From JABCZZ01 sp964454545 (GTDB lineage Bacteria; Pseudomonadota; Alphaproteobacteria; Rickettsiales; JABCZZ01), in assembly GCA_964454545.1 (NCBI GenBank), contig CAYVTI010000005.1, forward strand, positions 1 to 64,000: a DNA stretch of 64,000 nucleotides, written 5' to 3'. The position numbers and the translations under genes are program-made. Below the pieces are notes generated by a model. That model was not told the origin of the DNA. It saw nothing but the letters and a program-made list of their open reading frames with translations, and made no database searches. Positions 1 through 8,284 of the stretch are shown here, piece after piece. Numbering within the stretch: the stretch's first letter is position 1; every line of letters begins with the position of its first letter.

Positions 1-369
1 GAGGAAGGCGCAGGCGGCGGAAAGCAGTATAAGGCTCACGAGAAACAGGGAAATACGTATACCTACAAGAGAGGGAAGTTTCTTGCTGGTAACCAGCCGC
101 CATCCCCATGATGCAATCATGATGACGACCAGCGCCGAGGCAATTCCCAGCGATTGTATCAAGGGACTTGCAAGATAAGCCCCAAGCTTGCCGCCAAGAT
201 TCAGCACCGGCCGGTTGGCGGCAAGATTAGGCGAGGGGTCGGAATTGTGGAAGCTCACCAGCGCCACCGCGATGAATATGGAAAAAGCGATGAGCAAAAG
301 CCCTGCCAGTTCCCGGATGCGCTTTCCTGACCACGAGATAGTATTATTTGTTTGCGCCAGATTGCTCAT
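1..369 (-). CDS. ftsK: DNA translocase FtsK, N-terminal part (cut by window edge)
   Basis: The 123 visible codons run from an ATG at 369 to the window edge with no stop. They encode a short polar N-terminus, a hydrophobic helix at about residues 21-40, the periplasmic-loop motif SFHNSDPSPN at 39-48, and further helices at about 73-90 and 103-123. This matches the membrane domain of FtsK/SpoIIIE translocases, which anchors the hexameric motor at the division septum and clears chromosome dimers from it. The motor and gamma domains would lie outside the window. The gene was read directly from the reverse complement. It is downstream of the acyltransferase gene on the same strand, 126 bp away. 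The family call rests on the SFxxxDPS loop and helix layout, so a divergent FtsK paralogue is also possible. Confidence 0.82.
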   Translation of the reverse strand, partial: MSNLAQTNNTISWSGKRIRELAGLLLIAFSIFIAVALVSFHNSDPSPNLAANRPVLNLGGKLGAYLASPLIQSLGIASALVVIMIASWGWRLVTSKKLPSLVGIRISLFLVSLILLSAACAFL

Positions 370-495
370 GACACCAGTCTGTTATTGGGCCTGCGAGGGT
401 ATATTAACGATTTTGCGAGCATTATGCAATGGGCTTGAGGGAAGGCCGATTTTAACATGCATAGGTAAATTATTCTTTCAAATATAATGACCTGC

Positions 496-1518
496 CTATT
501 TCTTCGCTAGCGCGCGTTTCTCCACCAGATGCCATGAGAGTACCGCGCACAGGGCGGTTGCGAGGAAGCTTGTGAACAGAAGTCCGGTAAAATTGCGGGA
601 ACCGAGCATCTGGAGTGAGACCTGCTGCATCGGGAAGGCATAAAGGTAAAATCCGTAAGAGAAATCGCCCCATCGGCTGAGGGCAGGCAGCAGGGGCAGC
701 TTGAGAAACCCGAAATAGATCACGGCGTAGGCAAACGCGATGTCAAACAGCATATTGCCTATCGTGGCCGGCAGGAAAGGGCTCGCCGCCACCAGCATGG
801 CGGCGCCGATAAAATAGCTGATTTTGAGCGGCACGGCGTCACGTGAAAGATAGAGCAGCGAGCCGATGGCGAACTGGCTGGCAAGGCGCACCAGGAGCTC
901 AAGCTTGCCCCATTGCATGGTCAGGATCCTTTCCTTCGCGTGCGGAGAATAAATCAGGCCATAAACGCGGATGGCATAGAGGCCCACGAGCAGGATGAAC
1001 ATGACTCGCGGGCGCAGAATTCCCAGAATGCCAAGCAGCGCAATCGCTCCGTAAAGCCGCGTCTCGTGCTGCAGGGTCCAGAGTGAGCCATTGACCGCGT
1101 CGATGGGATTGTTCCTGAAAACACCGGGAAGCTCGTATTGCAGCGGGAAAATCAGCATGCTGCGCAGATAGCGCCAGGTGACGGAATTGGTGAAATAATC
1201 GTGCAGGGAAAGCGTGGTCATGAGCGGCCCCAGTATGAAGATGCTGAACAGGATGACTACGCACAGGGCAGGCAGAATGCGGAGCGCGCGGTTCTTGATG
1301 TAATGCAGCACATTCCGGTTATTTTCATAACTCATGGTGATGAAATAGCCGCTGATGACGAAGAAAATCGTAACGCCCAGGCTGCCAAAAGACTCGAAAG
1401 AGAAATAGGATACTACCGGATCGGGTTCTTTCGTAAAGCCGCAGCAATGCGTGTACCATACCATGATTGCGGCGCTAAGACGCAGAAAATCAAAGTTATT
1501 GTGATGAGAAGACTTCAT
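496..1518 (-). CDS. Acyltransferase 3 family membrane protein (OafA/YrhL type)
   Basis: The 340-residue polytopic protein starts with the family motif FDFLRLSAAIMVWYTH, in which His24 corresponds to the conserved His of acyltransferase-3 enzymes. About ten hydrophobic helices follow, and the length is normal for the family. Members transfer acyl groups (often O-acetyl) from the cytoplasm to cell-surface sugars such as O-antigen, exopolysaccharide or peptidoglycan. The acceptor cannot be told from the sequence because no polysaccharide cluster is adjacent. The start at 1518 places the family motif a few residues in, as usual. It is divergent from prfA, with 87 bp between the start codons. Confidence 0.85.
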   Translation of the reverse strand: MKSSHHNNFDFLRLSAAIMVWYTHCCGFTKEPDPVVSYFSFESFGSLGVTIFFVISGYFITMSYENNRNVLHYIKNRALRILPALCVVILFSIFILGPLMTTLSLHDYFTNSVTWRYLRSMLIFPLQYELPGVFRNNPIDAVNGSLWTLQHETRLYGAIALLGILGILRPRVMFILLVGLYAIRVYGLIYSPHAKERILTMQWGKLELLVRLASQFAIGSLLYLSRDAVPLKISYFIGAAMLVAASPFLPATIGNMLFDIAFAYAVIYFGFLKLPLLPALSRWGDFSYGFYLYAFPMQQVSLQMLGSRNFTGLLFTSFLATALCAVLSWHLVEKRALAKK

Positions 1519-1605
1519 AGGGCGAAAATGATATTGCGATGGAAGGATTTTTTATGCAAGCTAATCATTGCTTGACCTTGTGAATATAATTATTAATAAA
1601 GCCTA

Positions 1606-2676
1606 ATGAATTTTGAAGATAAACTGGAGATGCTGATCAGGCGGCATGACGAGTTGCGTGACGCGATGGCGCGTCCGGACGCCGGTTCCGAATATGCCAA
1701 GCTGTCCAAGGAATTTGCCGAGCTTACCCCGGTAGTGGAGTCCATTACGGAGCTTAAGAAGGCGAGATCCGAGCTCGCATCCATGAAGGAAATACTGGCC
1801 GATCCCGGCTGCGATGCGGAGATGAAGCGCATGGCGGAGGAGGAGATTCGTGGGCTTGACAAGCAGATTCCGGAGCTTACGCGCCAGGTGCGGCTTGCCC
1901 TTCTGCCCAAGGACGCTGCGGACGAGAAGAACGCGATCATCGAGGTACGTGCCGGGACCGGGGGGGAAGAGGCGGCGCTTTTTGCCGCGCAGCTTTTCCG
2001 GATGTACCAGCGTTATGCCGAAAACCAGCGCTGGAAATTCGAGATTCTTTCCATGTCCGAAACCGGCATCGGCGGTTGCAAGGAGGTAAGCGCTTCCGTC
2101 ACGGGACGGGGAGTGTTCGCCAAGCTCAAGTTCGAATCCGGCGTGCACCGGGTGCAGCGCGTGCCGGTCACCGAAGCGGGCGGGCGGGTGCATACATCGG
2201 CTGCGACCGTGGCCGTGCTCCCGGAAGCTGAAGAGGTCGATATCGTCATCAACGACAAGGATCTGCGCATCGACGTTTTCCGGGCGAGCGGCCCGGGCGG
2301 GCAGTCGGTCAATACCACGGACAGCGCCGTGAGAATCGTGCATATTCCGACTGGGGTTACTGTGCAGCAGCAGGATGAAAAATCGCAGCACAAGAACAAG
2401 GAAAAAGCGATGAAAATCCTGCGCGCCCGGCTTTATGAGATGGAACGCGAGCGGGCGGAGGCTGAGCGTGCCGCGTCGCGCAAGGGGCAAGTCGGAACCG
2501 GCGACCGTTCCGAGCGCATCCGCACTTATAATTTCCCGCAAGGCAGGGTGACCGATCACCGTATCAACATGACGCTCTATAAAATCGACGCGGTCATGGA
2601 CGGCAGCGGGCTTGGTGAGATGATCGACGCGCTTGTCGCCCATGATCAGGCGGACAGGCTGGCGGAGTATGGATGA
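1606..2676 (+). CDS. prfA: Peptide chain release factor 1
   Basis: This 356-residue class I release factor recognises UAA and UAG in the ribosomal A site and triggers peptide release in the cytoplasm. The GGQ motif is at residues 231-233 inside RASGPGGQSVNTTDSAVR. The tripeptide anticodon PVT is at 187-189 in HRVQRVPVTEAGGR; the PxT form marks RF1, not RF2. Length is normal. The glutamine of GGQ is the usual target of the methylase PrmC, whose gene commonly follows prfA but is absent here: the next gene is rppH on the other strand. No clear Shine-Dalgarno sequence precedes the ATG, but no alternative start fits better. Confidence 0.97.
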   Translation: MNFEDKLEMLIRRHDELRDAMARPDAGSEYAKLSKEFAELTPVVESITELKKARSELASMKEILADPGCDAEMKRMAEEEIRGLDKQIPELTRQVRLALLPKDAADEKNAIIEVRAGTGGEEAALFAAQLFRMYQRYAENQRWKFEILSMSETGIGGCKEVSASVTGRGVFAKLKFESGVHRVQRVPVTEAGGRVHTSAATVAVLPEAEEVDIVINDKDLRIDVFRASGPGGQSVNTTDSAVRIVHIPTGVTVQQQDEKSQHKNKEKAMKILRARLYEMERERAEAERAASRKGQVGTGDRSERIRTYNFPQGRVTDHRINMTLYKIDAVMDGSGLGEMIDALVAHDQADRLAEYG

Positions 2677-2724
2677 GTATGAGAATGGAGTATCTAAAAC
2701 GAAAATGCTCTAAGTGCTGTTTTT

Positions 2725-3222
2725 TTACTCAACTCTCAGCTCTAACCGCTCATCCTTAATCTTGGAACGGAATTCCTCCAGCACGTCCTTGTAAAGCTGG
2801 CGTTTGAAGGGGACGATGATATCCGGGAGGATTTCCGGTTTCACCCATTTCCATTCAGAAAATTCCGGCGTATGGGTTGCGATGTTGATGTCGCTGTCTT
2901 TACCGGTGAAGCGCATGAGGAACCATTTCTGTTTCTGCCCGCGGTAGCGCCCGCCCCAGATTGTCGGCACCAGTTCCCGCGGCAGGTCGTAGCAGTGCCA
3001 GCCTTTGCTTTGCGAGGTGATGACGGCTTTACCGGTCCCGGTTTCCTCCCGCAGTTCGCGCAGGGCAGCGTGTTCCGGGGGTTCGCCCTCGTCTATGCCG
3101 CCCTGGGGCATCTGCCAGGCTTCCGATACCATATCGATGCGCCTGGCGACGAATACGAGGTTGTGTGGATTGACCAGCATGATGCCGACGCCCGGACGGT
3201 AAGGTAAATCGAGACCGGTCAT
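2725..3222 (-). CDS. rppH: RNA pyrophosphohydrolase (Nudix)
   Basis: RppH removes pyrophosphate from the 5' triphosphate end of mRNA, preparing transcripts for RNase E decay. The Nudix box spans residues 41-63 (GG, EGE, then RELREETG) with all metal-binding glutamates present. The N-terminal YRPGVGIMLVN and the WQMPQGGID segment are typical of the RppH/NudH subgroup, as is the length of 165 residues. Its start overlaps the stop of the preceding deacetylase-like gene by four bases (ATGA), which implies translational coupling. The order ctpA, deacetylase-like gene, rppH is commonly conserved in alphaproteobacteria. Confidence 0.93.
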   Translation of the reverse strand: MTGLDLPYRPGVGIMLVNPHNLVFVARRIDMVSEAWQMPQGGIDEGEPPEHAALRELREETGTGKAVITSQSKGWHCYDLPRELVPTIWGGRYRGQKQKWFLMRFTGKDSDINIATHTPEFSEWKWVKPEILPDIIVPFKRQLYKDVLEEFRSKIKDERLELRVE

Positions 3223-4421
3223 GGGTATAACTTATTGCCGATGGCGGAGACGGGCACGAGATCCACATCCTGTTTTTTCAGATCCTCAAGCCAGACCTGC
3301 AGGGCTTCGGCCGTGGTGGGATAGGAGTGGGCGATTCCTATGGCATAGCCCCGGCTTTTGGCTATGTCAGTCAGGCTCTGGAGCTGCATGTCAACGACAT
3401 TGCGCGAGCTTCCTTCGTCAATTATCTTGTCGATCCCCAGCACATAAAAAGCGTTGGCCTTTGCCAGCTCTTCAATAATCCCGTTCTTATCACTCTTGAT
3501 ATAGATAAAGAGCAGGCCACGCTTTTTCAGTTCGGACAGATAAGGTTTGATGGCTTCTTTGTTCGCCATGATTTTTTCTCCGCCCACTGCCAGCATCCCG
3601 ATAAAACCGGGAAATTTTTCCAGCAGAGCGTGCATGCGCGCGATATTCTGATCGGGGCTTAAATCTTCCATGATGCCGAAAGGGCCCGGATCGGAGAGCG
3701 GGTAATTTTCGGGCTGCATGGGAAGATCAATCAGGGTTTCAAAGCCGGTTGCCCTTGCCTTCAATGCCCAGCTGGTCATATCACCTGCGTAAGGCGAGAA
3801 GCTCAGGGTATAATCATGCGGAAGCTTCAAAGAGTTTTCCGTAAGTGATTTGCTGAGGCCCAGATCGGTAAAAACAATAGCAACCATCGGACGCTGTGCT
3901 TTCTGTGCATAAGGTCGCGCATAATATTTCCACGGCAAGGTACCGTCGCTGCCAGCCACAGGCAATATGCCTTTTTCAGTTTTTTCCGCGAGCGTATCAA
4001 GCGGCGCGGACGCCAGCCCTTCGTTGTTCTTCTGCCCGGCTGACGGTGCACCGAGGTCCGGTTTTTCAGGATATGCAATGGCGCCGCCATTATTATCCAT
4101 ATCGGATTTCTTGCCCGCTTTTCCCTCAATCTCCCCGGAGGCCAGGTGAATGATCGCCCTTTTTCCATTCTCTACTGTATGTTCGGCACGCTTTTCTGAA
4201 TTGGCGATCTTTATCAACAGGAACACCAGGACAAGCGCCAGAAGATAAATTATGGAGCTCCATAGCCAGAACCCCAATGTGCGGTTGCCGATTTTAGTAT
4301 TGGAAGACGGCAAGACAGGACGGATGGATTTACCCTTTATCAGAGCAAGAGGCTTTCCAATCTTCGCTGTAAGGCTTTGAAACAACTCTCGTGGTGACTG
4401 CATAATTTGCTTCTGCTCCAC
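3219..4421 (-). CDS. Divergent polysaccharide deacetylase family protein (YibQ/DUF610-like)
   Basis: The 400-residue protein has a cytoplasmic N-terminus, one membrane helix at about 50-70, a low-complexity linker to about 170, and a C-terminal domain from about 178 to the end. This domain resembles the divergent polysaccharide deacetylase family: VAIVFTDLGLS at its start, LPMQPENYPL, and a final IGIAHSYPTTAEAL segment. The second position of the usual DDLG motif reads TDLG here, so one metal-ligand candidate differs from classical deacetylases. Family members are periplasmic and associated with envelope maintenance; a substrate cannot be inferred. It lies between ctpA and rppH, and ATGA overlap couples it to rppH. 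Confidence 0.82.
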   Translation of the reverse strand: MEQKQIMQSPRELFQSLTAKIGKPLALIKGKSIRPVLPSSNTKIGNRTLGFWLWSSIIYLLALVLVFLLIKIANSEKRAEHTVENGKRAIIHLASGEIEGKAGKKSDMDNNGGAIAYPEKPDLGAPSAGQKNNEGLASAPLDTLAEKTEKGILPVAGSDGTLPWKYYARPYAQKAQRPMVAIVFTDLGLSKSLTENSLKLPHDYTLSFSPYAGDMTSWALKARATGFETLIDLPMQPENYPLSDPGPFGIMEDLSPDQNIARMHALLEKFPGFIGMLAVGGEKIMANKEAIKPYLSELKKRGLLFIYIKSDKNGIIEELAKANAFYVLGIDKIIDEGSSRNVVDMQLQSLTDIAKSRGYAIGIAHSYPTTAEALQVWLEDLKKQDVDLVPVSAIGNKLYP

Positions 4422-4461
4422 TCCAAAGCCTTCTTACTGAAAAAAACGGGCCTGATAACTC

Positions 4462-5823
4462 CTAGTTAAGCGTCCGGTACACGGATAGCGAACGCAGGAG
4501 ATCATAGGCGCGCGCCAACTGGAAATCCTCGTTTTCCGGCATATTCTCATCCGACTCGCCTGTAGAAGTCTCAGGCTTTGAGCGCTTTTTAGCTTCCGGC
4601 TTGGTCTCCGGATTGCCTTCACCCTGCGCCTTATTCTGTTCAGACTGGTTCTTTTCATCCTCCCTGCGCAACCTGTGGGGCAGGCTTGCTTCCAGGCGCT
4701 GTATCGCGGATTTTTTGACCGGTTCTATCTTGGCCTGTTCCACGGCGATATCCGGAGTGATGCCCTTGGCCTGTATGGAATGTCCGGAGGGGGTGTAGTA
4801 GCGTGCCGTAGTCAGTTTCATGGCTCCATGACCCGGAAGTGGTATAATGGTCTGCACGGAACCCTTGCCGAAGGATTTTACGCCCATGACGACGGCGCGT
4901 TTGTGATCCTGCAGGGCGCCTGCAACGATCTCCGACGCCGAAGCGGAACCGTTATTGATCAGGACAACTATCGGGATATCCTTCCCTGCGCTGTCTTTCG
5001 CGATGTCGCCGCCATGCGCTATGTAGCGCTTGGTGTTTTCCGGATCGCGGCCGCGGGTGGAGACGATCTCCCCTCCGTCAAGGAATGCATCCGACACGGC
5101 CACTGCCTGGTCGAGCAATCCGCCAGGGTTATTGCGCAGATCGAGCACGATGCCTTTTACATCGCCGATGGCTTTTTTCTGTTTCTCCCATTCGTCCCTG
5201 AGCTTGTCTATGGTCTGCTCGTTGAACTGGGTAATGCGCAGATATACCAGATCGCCATTGGTGCGCGAGCGCACGGACTTGATGCGTATGATCGCCCGGG
5301 TGATGTTGAATTCGAGCGGCTCAGTTTCGCCTTCGCGCAACACGGTGATTTTGATCTTGGTGTCAGGCGCGCCGCGCATTTTGTCCACCGCATCGGACAG
5401 GGTCATGCCCATGACCTGCTCGTCATTAATCGCGCTGATGTAATCGCCTGCATGGATGCCCGCCTTGAAGGCCGGTGTATCGTCAATTGGCGAAACTACC
5501 TTCACAAGGCCGCCTTCCATAGTGACTTCTATGCCCAGCCCGCCGAACTCGCCCTTGGTCTGAACCTGCATTTCCTTGAAATTCTTTTCGTTGAGGTAAC
5601 TTGAATGCGGATCGAGGGAGGAAAGCATGCCGTTGATGGCGGCTTCGATGAGATCGCTATCCTTGACCGGTTCCACATAATCCGTGCGTACGCGCTGGAA
5701 TACATCGCTGAACAGGTTGAGAAGATCATATACGTCTCCTGCCTTGTCGGCGAGGCAGACGCCGGAAACGCTGATCAGAAATAACGCGGCGGCGGAAATA
5801 CGGAAAATAGTGCGACTGCGCAT
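4462..5823 (-). CDS. ctpA: C-terminal processing peptidase, S41 family
   Basis: A periplasmic carboxyl-terminal processing protease of 453 residues. It has a signal peptide (about 1-25), an N-terminal helical segment, a PDZ domain at about 93-175 (GLGIEV, GDYISAIN), and an S41 catalytic core. The core contains LDLRNNPGGLLDQAV at 228-242, the nucleophile Ser295 in NGSASASEI, and the general base Lys320 in SFGKGSVQ. Residues 385-440 form a charged, Lys/Glu-rich low-complexity tail typical of alphaproteobacterial CtpA. Homologues trim envelope proteins and regulate peptidoglycan hydrolases. It is the first gene of a likely operon with the deacetylase-like gene and rppH. Confidence 0.94.
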   Translation of the reverse strand: MRSRTIFRISAAALFLISVSGVCLADKAGDVYDLLNLFSDVFQRVRTDYVEPVKDSDLIEAAINGMLSSLDPHSSYLNEKNFKEMQVQTKGEFGGLGIEVTMEGGLVKVVSPIDDTPAFKAGIHAGDYISAINDEQVMGMTLSDAVDKMRGAPDTKIKITVLREGETEPLEFNITRAIIRIKSVRSRTNGDLVYLRITQFNEQTIDKLRDEWEKQKKAIGDVKGIVLDLRNNPGGLLDQAVAVSDAFLDGGEIVSTRGRDPENTKRYIAHGGDIAKDSAGKDIPIVVLINNGSASASEIVAGALQDHKRAVVMGVKSFGKGSVQTIIPLPGHGAMKLTTARYYTPSGHSIQAKGITPDIAVEQAKIEPVKKSAIQRLEASLPHRLRREDEKNQSEQNKAQGEGNPETKPEAKKRSKPETSTGESDENMPENEDFQLARAYDLLRSLSVYRTLN

Positions 5824-5891
5824 TAAAAACTCCTAGAAAATTGTGGGTTGCTTTCCTCATTAAAGTAAATGCAGGCAAAGCACAAGCGCGA

Positions 5892-6626
5892 TCATGCGCT
5901 GATCGCGCTCAAGAAAGATTTTTCCAGCGTTTCACCTTTATTCGTCTGCTTGAAGTGTTGCGGGGTGCCGAGGAAGATGAGCCTGCTATTGCTTATGACC
6001 CCGATCCGGTCGCATATCTCGTCAATGTCGGACAGAATATGCGAGCTGAAAAAAATGGTTTTGTTCCTGGCCTTGCAGTCGAGCAGCTTTTCTTTCAGCA
6101 TGATACGCGCACGCGGATCAAGGCCGCTCATCGGCTCGTCCAGGATCAGGAAGGGCGCGTCAATCAGGAATGCGCCGATTAATCCCAGTTTCTGTCCCAT
6201 CCCCTTGGAGTAAGAGCCCACCTTATTTTCCAGCGCCTGCGGATCGAGATCGAGTCTCACGGCTTCCTGCCGCGCCTGTTCCATGTCGAAAGGCTTGCCG
6301 AAATAAGCCAGCGAAAGCTCCAGATATTCCTTGCCCCTCAAGTAGCGGGAAGGCTGAAATTTTTCCGGCAGATAGGATATGTTTGTCCTCGCAGATGCGT
6401 CCATGCAGGATTTGCCGAAAATCCGCGCTTCCCCGGAATCGGGGCGCGTCAGATCAAGAATATTCTTAATCAGCGTGGTCTTGCCCACGCCGTTCAATCC
6501 GATGAGGCCGAACAGTTCTCCCGGTTCCAGGGACAGGGAAATATTATCCAGCACCAGATTATCGCCGTACCGTTTTGTGATATTTTTAACCTCGAGAGGT
6601 TTCTGTAAGATATTGTTCGTGCTCAT
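5892..6626 (-). CDS. ABC transporter ATP-binding protein (ABC-2 type)
   Basis: The 244-residue ATPase has a Walker A motif GLNGVGKTT at 43-51, a signature SYSKGMGQK at 138-146, Walker B LILDEP at 160-165 and a switch His in FFSSHILSDID. The SYSKGM form and the YLPEKF segment are typical of ABC-2 type exporters and of ATPases working with separate membrane subunits. No permease gene is adjacent. It lies 17 bp downstream of the PilP/GspB-like gene on the same strand, so it is probably the last gene of the pilus-platform transcript. Whether it serves that machine or an unlinked permease is unknown. Confidence 0.88.
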   Translation of the reverse strand: MSTNNILQKPLEVKNITKRYGDNLVLDNISLSLEPGELFGLIGLNGVGKTTLIKNILDLTRPDSGEARIFGKSCMDASARTNISYLPEKFQPSRYLRGKEYLELSLAYFGKPFDMEQARQEAVRLDLDPQALENKVGSYSKGMGQKLGLIGAFLIDAPFLILDEPMSGLDPRARIMLKEKLLDCKARNKTIFFSSHILSDIDEICDRIGVISNSRLIFLGTPQHFKQTNKGETLEKSFLSAISA

Positions 6627-6643
6627 TATTGTCTTGCCTGGAG

Positions 6644-7624
6644 TTATTTGGTGGGCGCCGCGCCAGCGGGTGATTCTTTTCCCTTTACCGCAAAGAAACT
6701 GCCGTCCGGCCTGATTAATCCTTCACGTATCTGGAGGGAACTGGAGATAAACGTCTGGTTCGGATGCATATTTAATGTAACCATGTTGTTCGCGCTGTCC
6801 ACAACAATGTTAGGTATGTGGGTCTTCCCTCCTTCCGTCATCTGATTCCACTTGTCAGGCAGATCATTGAGCGAATGAGGTTTCCATACCAGCTCCACTT
6901 CTTTGCGCGATATTTTGCTGATATAGAATTCGTTGGTTGGTGCGTTGTGGCTGGCGGATATTCTACGTCCGTTGATGGTTACTATCCATGTGCCTGGCGA
7001 AGTGTATACAATGGAGCCGAGGTATATGTTAGGGAGTTCATGTGGCAATATCTGCTGTTCGGGCTCGTTACCGAAAATGTCGCGCAGATCTTTTTTCTGC
7101 TTCTGGTCCTGTTTGTTGCGCGCATCGTAACTGTCATAGGCTTTTATCATTGTACTGATGGTATCCATTTCATCGCTGCTGAACATGATGGTCAAGTTGG
7201 TATGAGCTGTTGCTGGCTCAGTGGCGGCAGAAGGCGCTGCTGCCTGTCCGGCTGGCGCGGATGGCACGGGTAAGGCGGATGTATTCTCTGTGGAAGGTTC
7301 GGTTTTTTCCGGGTTCTTAGCCGATCCGGGCAGCGGCATGTGCCCGGACGTATTCGGCAACGGGATAACGGGAAGAGAAACAGGCAGCGACGGCTGGACT
7401 AACGCCGGTTTTGGCATATCCGCTGATGGTTTTGCTGGCAGCTGTGGTTTGGCAGGCGGAGCGTTGTTGCTAGTGGCATTGTTGTCCGGCATGACGGGAA
7501 GTTCAAGGGTTTCTCCGGCCTTTGCAGGTGGGGCGGAGTTGTCGGAAGTCCCCCATGCAGGATGGACGGCAAGCATCGCGTACAAAGCGGCGGATAAGGC
7601 AAATAAAGACGCTTTATGTTGCAT
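6644..7624 (-). CDS. Periplasmic PilP/GspB-like pilus or secretion component
   Basis: The 326-residue protein has a signal peptide ending near PAWG (residue 25), then a long Pro/Ala-rich linker to about residue 140, then a predicted beta-rich domain. The segment IYLGSIVYTSPGTWIVTING resembles the C-terminal domains of PilP and GspB, which connect inner-membrane platform proteins with the secretin. Its start overlaps the stop of the upstream PilO-like gene in a TAATG arrangement, so translation is coupled. The assignment relies mainly on gene order and domain shape; direct similarity is weak. A GspC-like role is the main alternative. Confidence 0.6.
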   Translation of the reverse strand: MQHKASLFALSAALYAMLAVHPAWGTSDNSAPPAKAGETLELPVMPDNNATSNNAPPAKPQLPAKPSADMPKPALVQPSLPVSLPVIPLPNTSGHMPLPGSAKNPEKTEPSTENTSALPVPSAPAGQAAAPSAATEPATAHTNLTIMFSSDEMDTISTMIKAYDSYDARNKQDQKQKKDLRDIFGNEPEQQILPHELPNIYLGSIVYTSPGTWIVTINGRRISASHNAPTNEFYISKISRKEVELVWKPHSLNDLPDKWNQMTEGGKTHIPNIVVDSANNMVTLNMHPNQTFISSSLQIREGLIRPDGSFFAVKGKESPAGAAPTK

Positions 7625-8283
7625 TATTTTGCCCCATTCGCGTTTTCCTGATTAGAACGTATGCCGATCCATGTGAACGTCAGGTCCCCGGTCACCATCG
7701 GAACAAGCGTGTGCTGGTTCGTCGCCAGCAATACGCTGTTTTTCGATAACTCCCCGCTTTTAACTATTTTAAGTTCGGAAATCATTACGATGCCGGGCAG
7801 TTTGTGTTGCAGATCGTGGATGAGATTATATACCGAATTATCCGAAAGGGCGCCGAAGGTGATGTGTACCGTGCTTTTGACAGCCTTGCCGCTTTTTATG
7901 GTAAATGTATTCTCGCTTACATCCGCTATGGGAGATACGGTAACTTCTATGTTGTTGGATAAATGATGGATTTTGCGTAAAGACGAAAGCAGTTCGGTCA
8001 CCGTTTCACGGTTAATGGTGAAATTCTCGTTATGGTCCTTCACATAATTATCGTGGTACTTCGCCACCTCATTCTGCAGGCCGAGATTCGTTTCAATTTC
8101 TCTGTATTCGGAACTTATCGTATTATTCTGTCCCTGCTTCAAGGATTGTTCCGCCTCCATACTGTCATTATAGTTAGACAGGTAGAATGCCGCGGAAATC
8201 AAGATGGCAAGCGCCAGCGAAACGATAACGGCGCTTTTTACCAGCAGCTTTTTCAGTAATTTTTCTTTTGATATTGTCAACAT
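7624..8283 (-). CDS. PilO/GspM-like inner-membrane protein
   Basis: A 219-residue bitopic protein: short positively charged N-terminus, one membrane helix at about 14-34, a coiled-coil region at about 40-85, then a compact alpha/beta domain. This is the layout of PilO and GspM, whose ferredoxin-like periplasmic domains dimerise with PilN or GspL. The gene sits one base downstream of the PilM-PilN-like fusion gene and overlaps the PilP-like gene. No sequence motif is diagnostic; the call comes from topology, size and position in a PilC, PilMN, PilO, PilP order. Confidence 0.6.
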   Translation of the reverse strand: MLTISKEKLLKKLLVKSAVIVSLALAILISAAFYLSNYNDSMEAEQSLKQGQNNTISSEYREIETNLGLQNEVAKYHDNYVKDHNENFTINRETVTELLSSLRKIHHLSNNIEVTVSPIADVSENTFTIKSGKAVKSTVHITFGALSDNSVYNLIHDLQHKLPGIVMISELKIVKSGELSKNSVLLATNQHTLVPMVTGDLTFTWIGIRSNQENANGAK

Positions 8284-8284
8284 A

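Noticed and set aside
1603..2643. 346-codon frame on the minus strand opposite prfA
   Set aside because: Mirror of a highly conserved gene, His/Arg-rich composition and no motifs.
4675..5604. 309-codon frame on the plus strand opposite ctpA
   Set aside because: Antisense to the catalytic core of CtpA with no recognisable domain.
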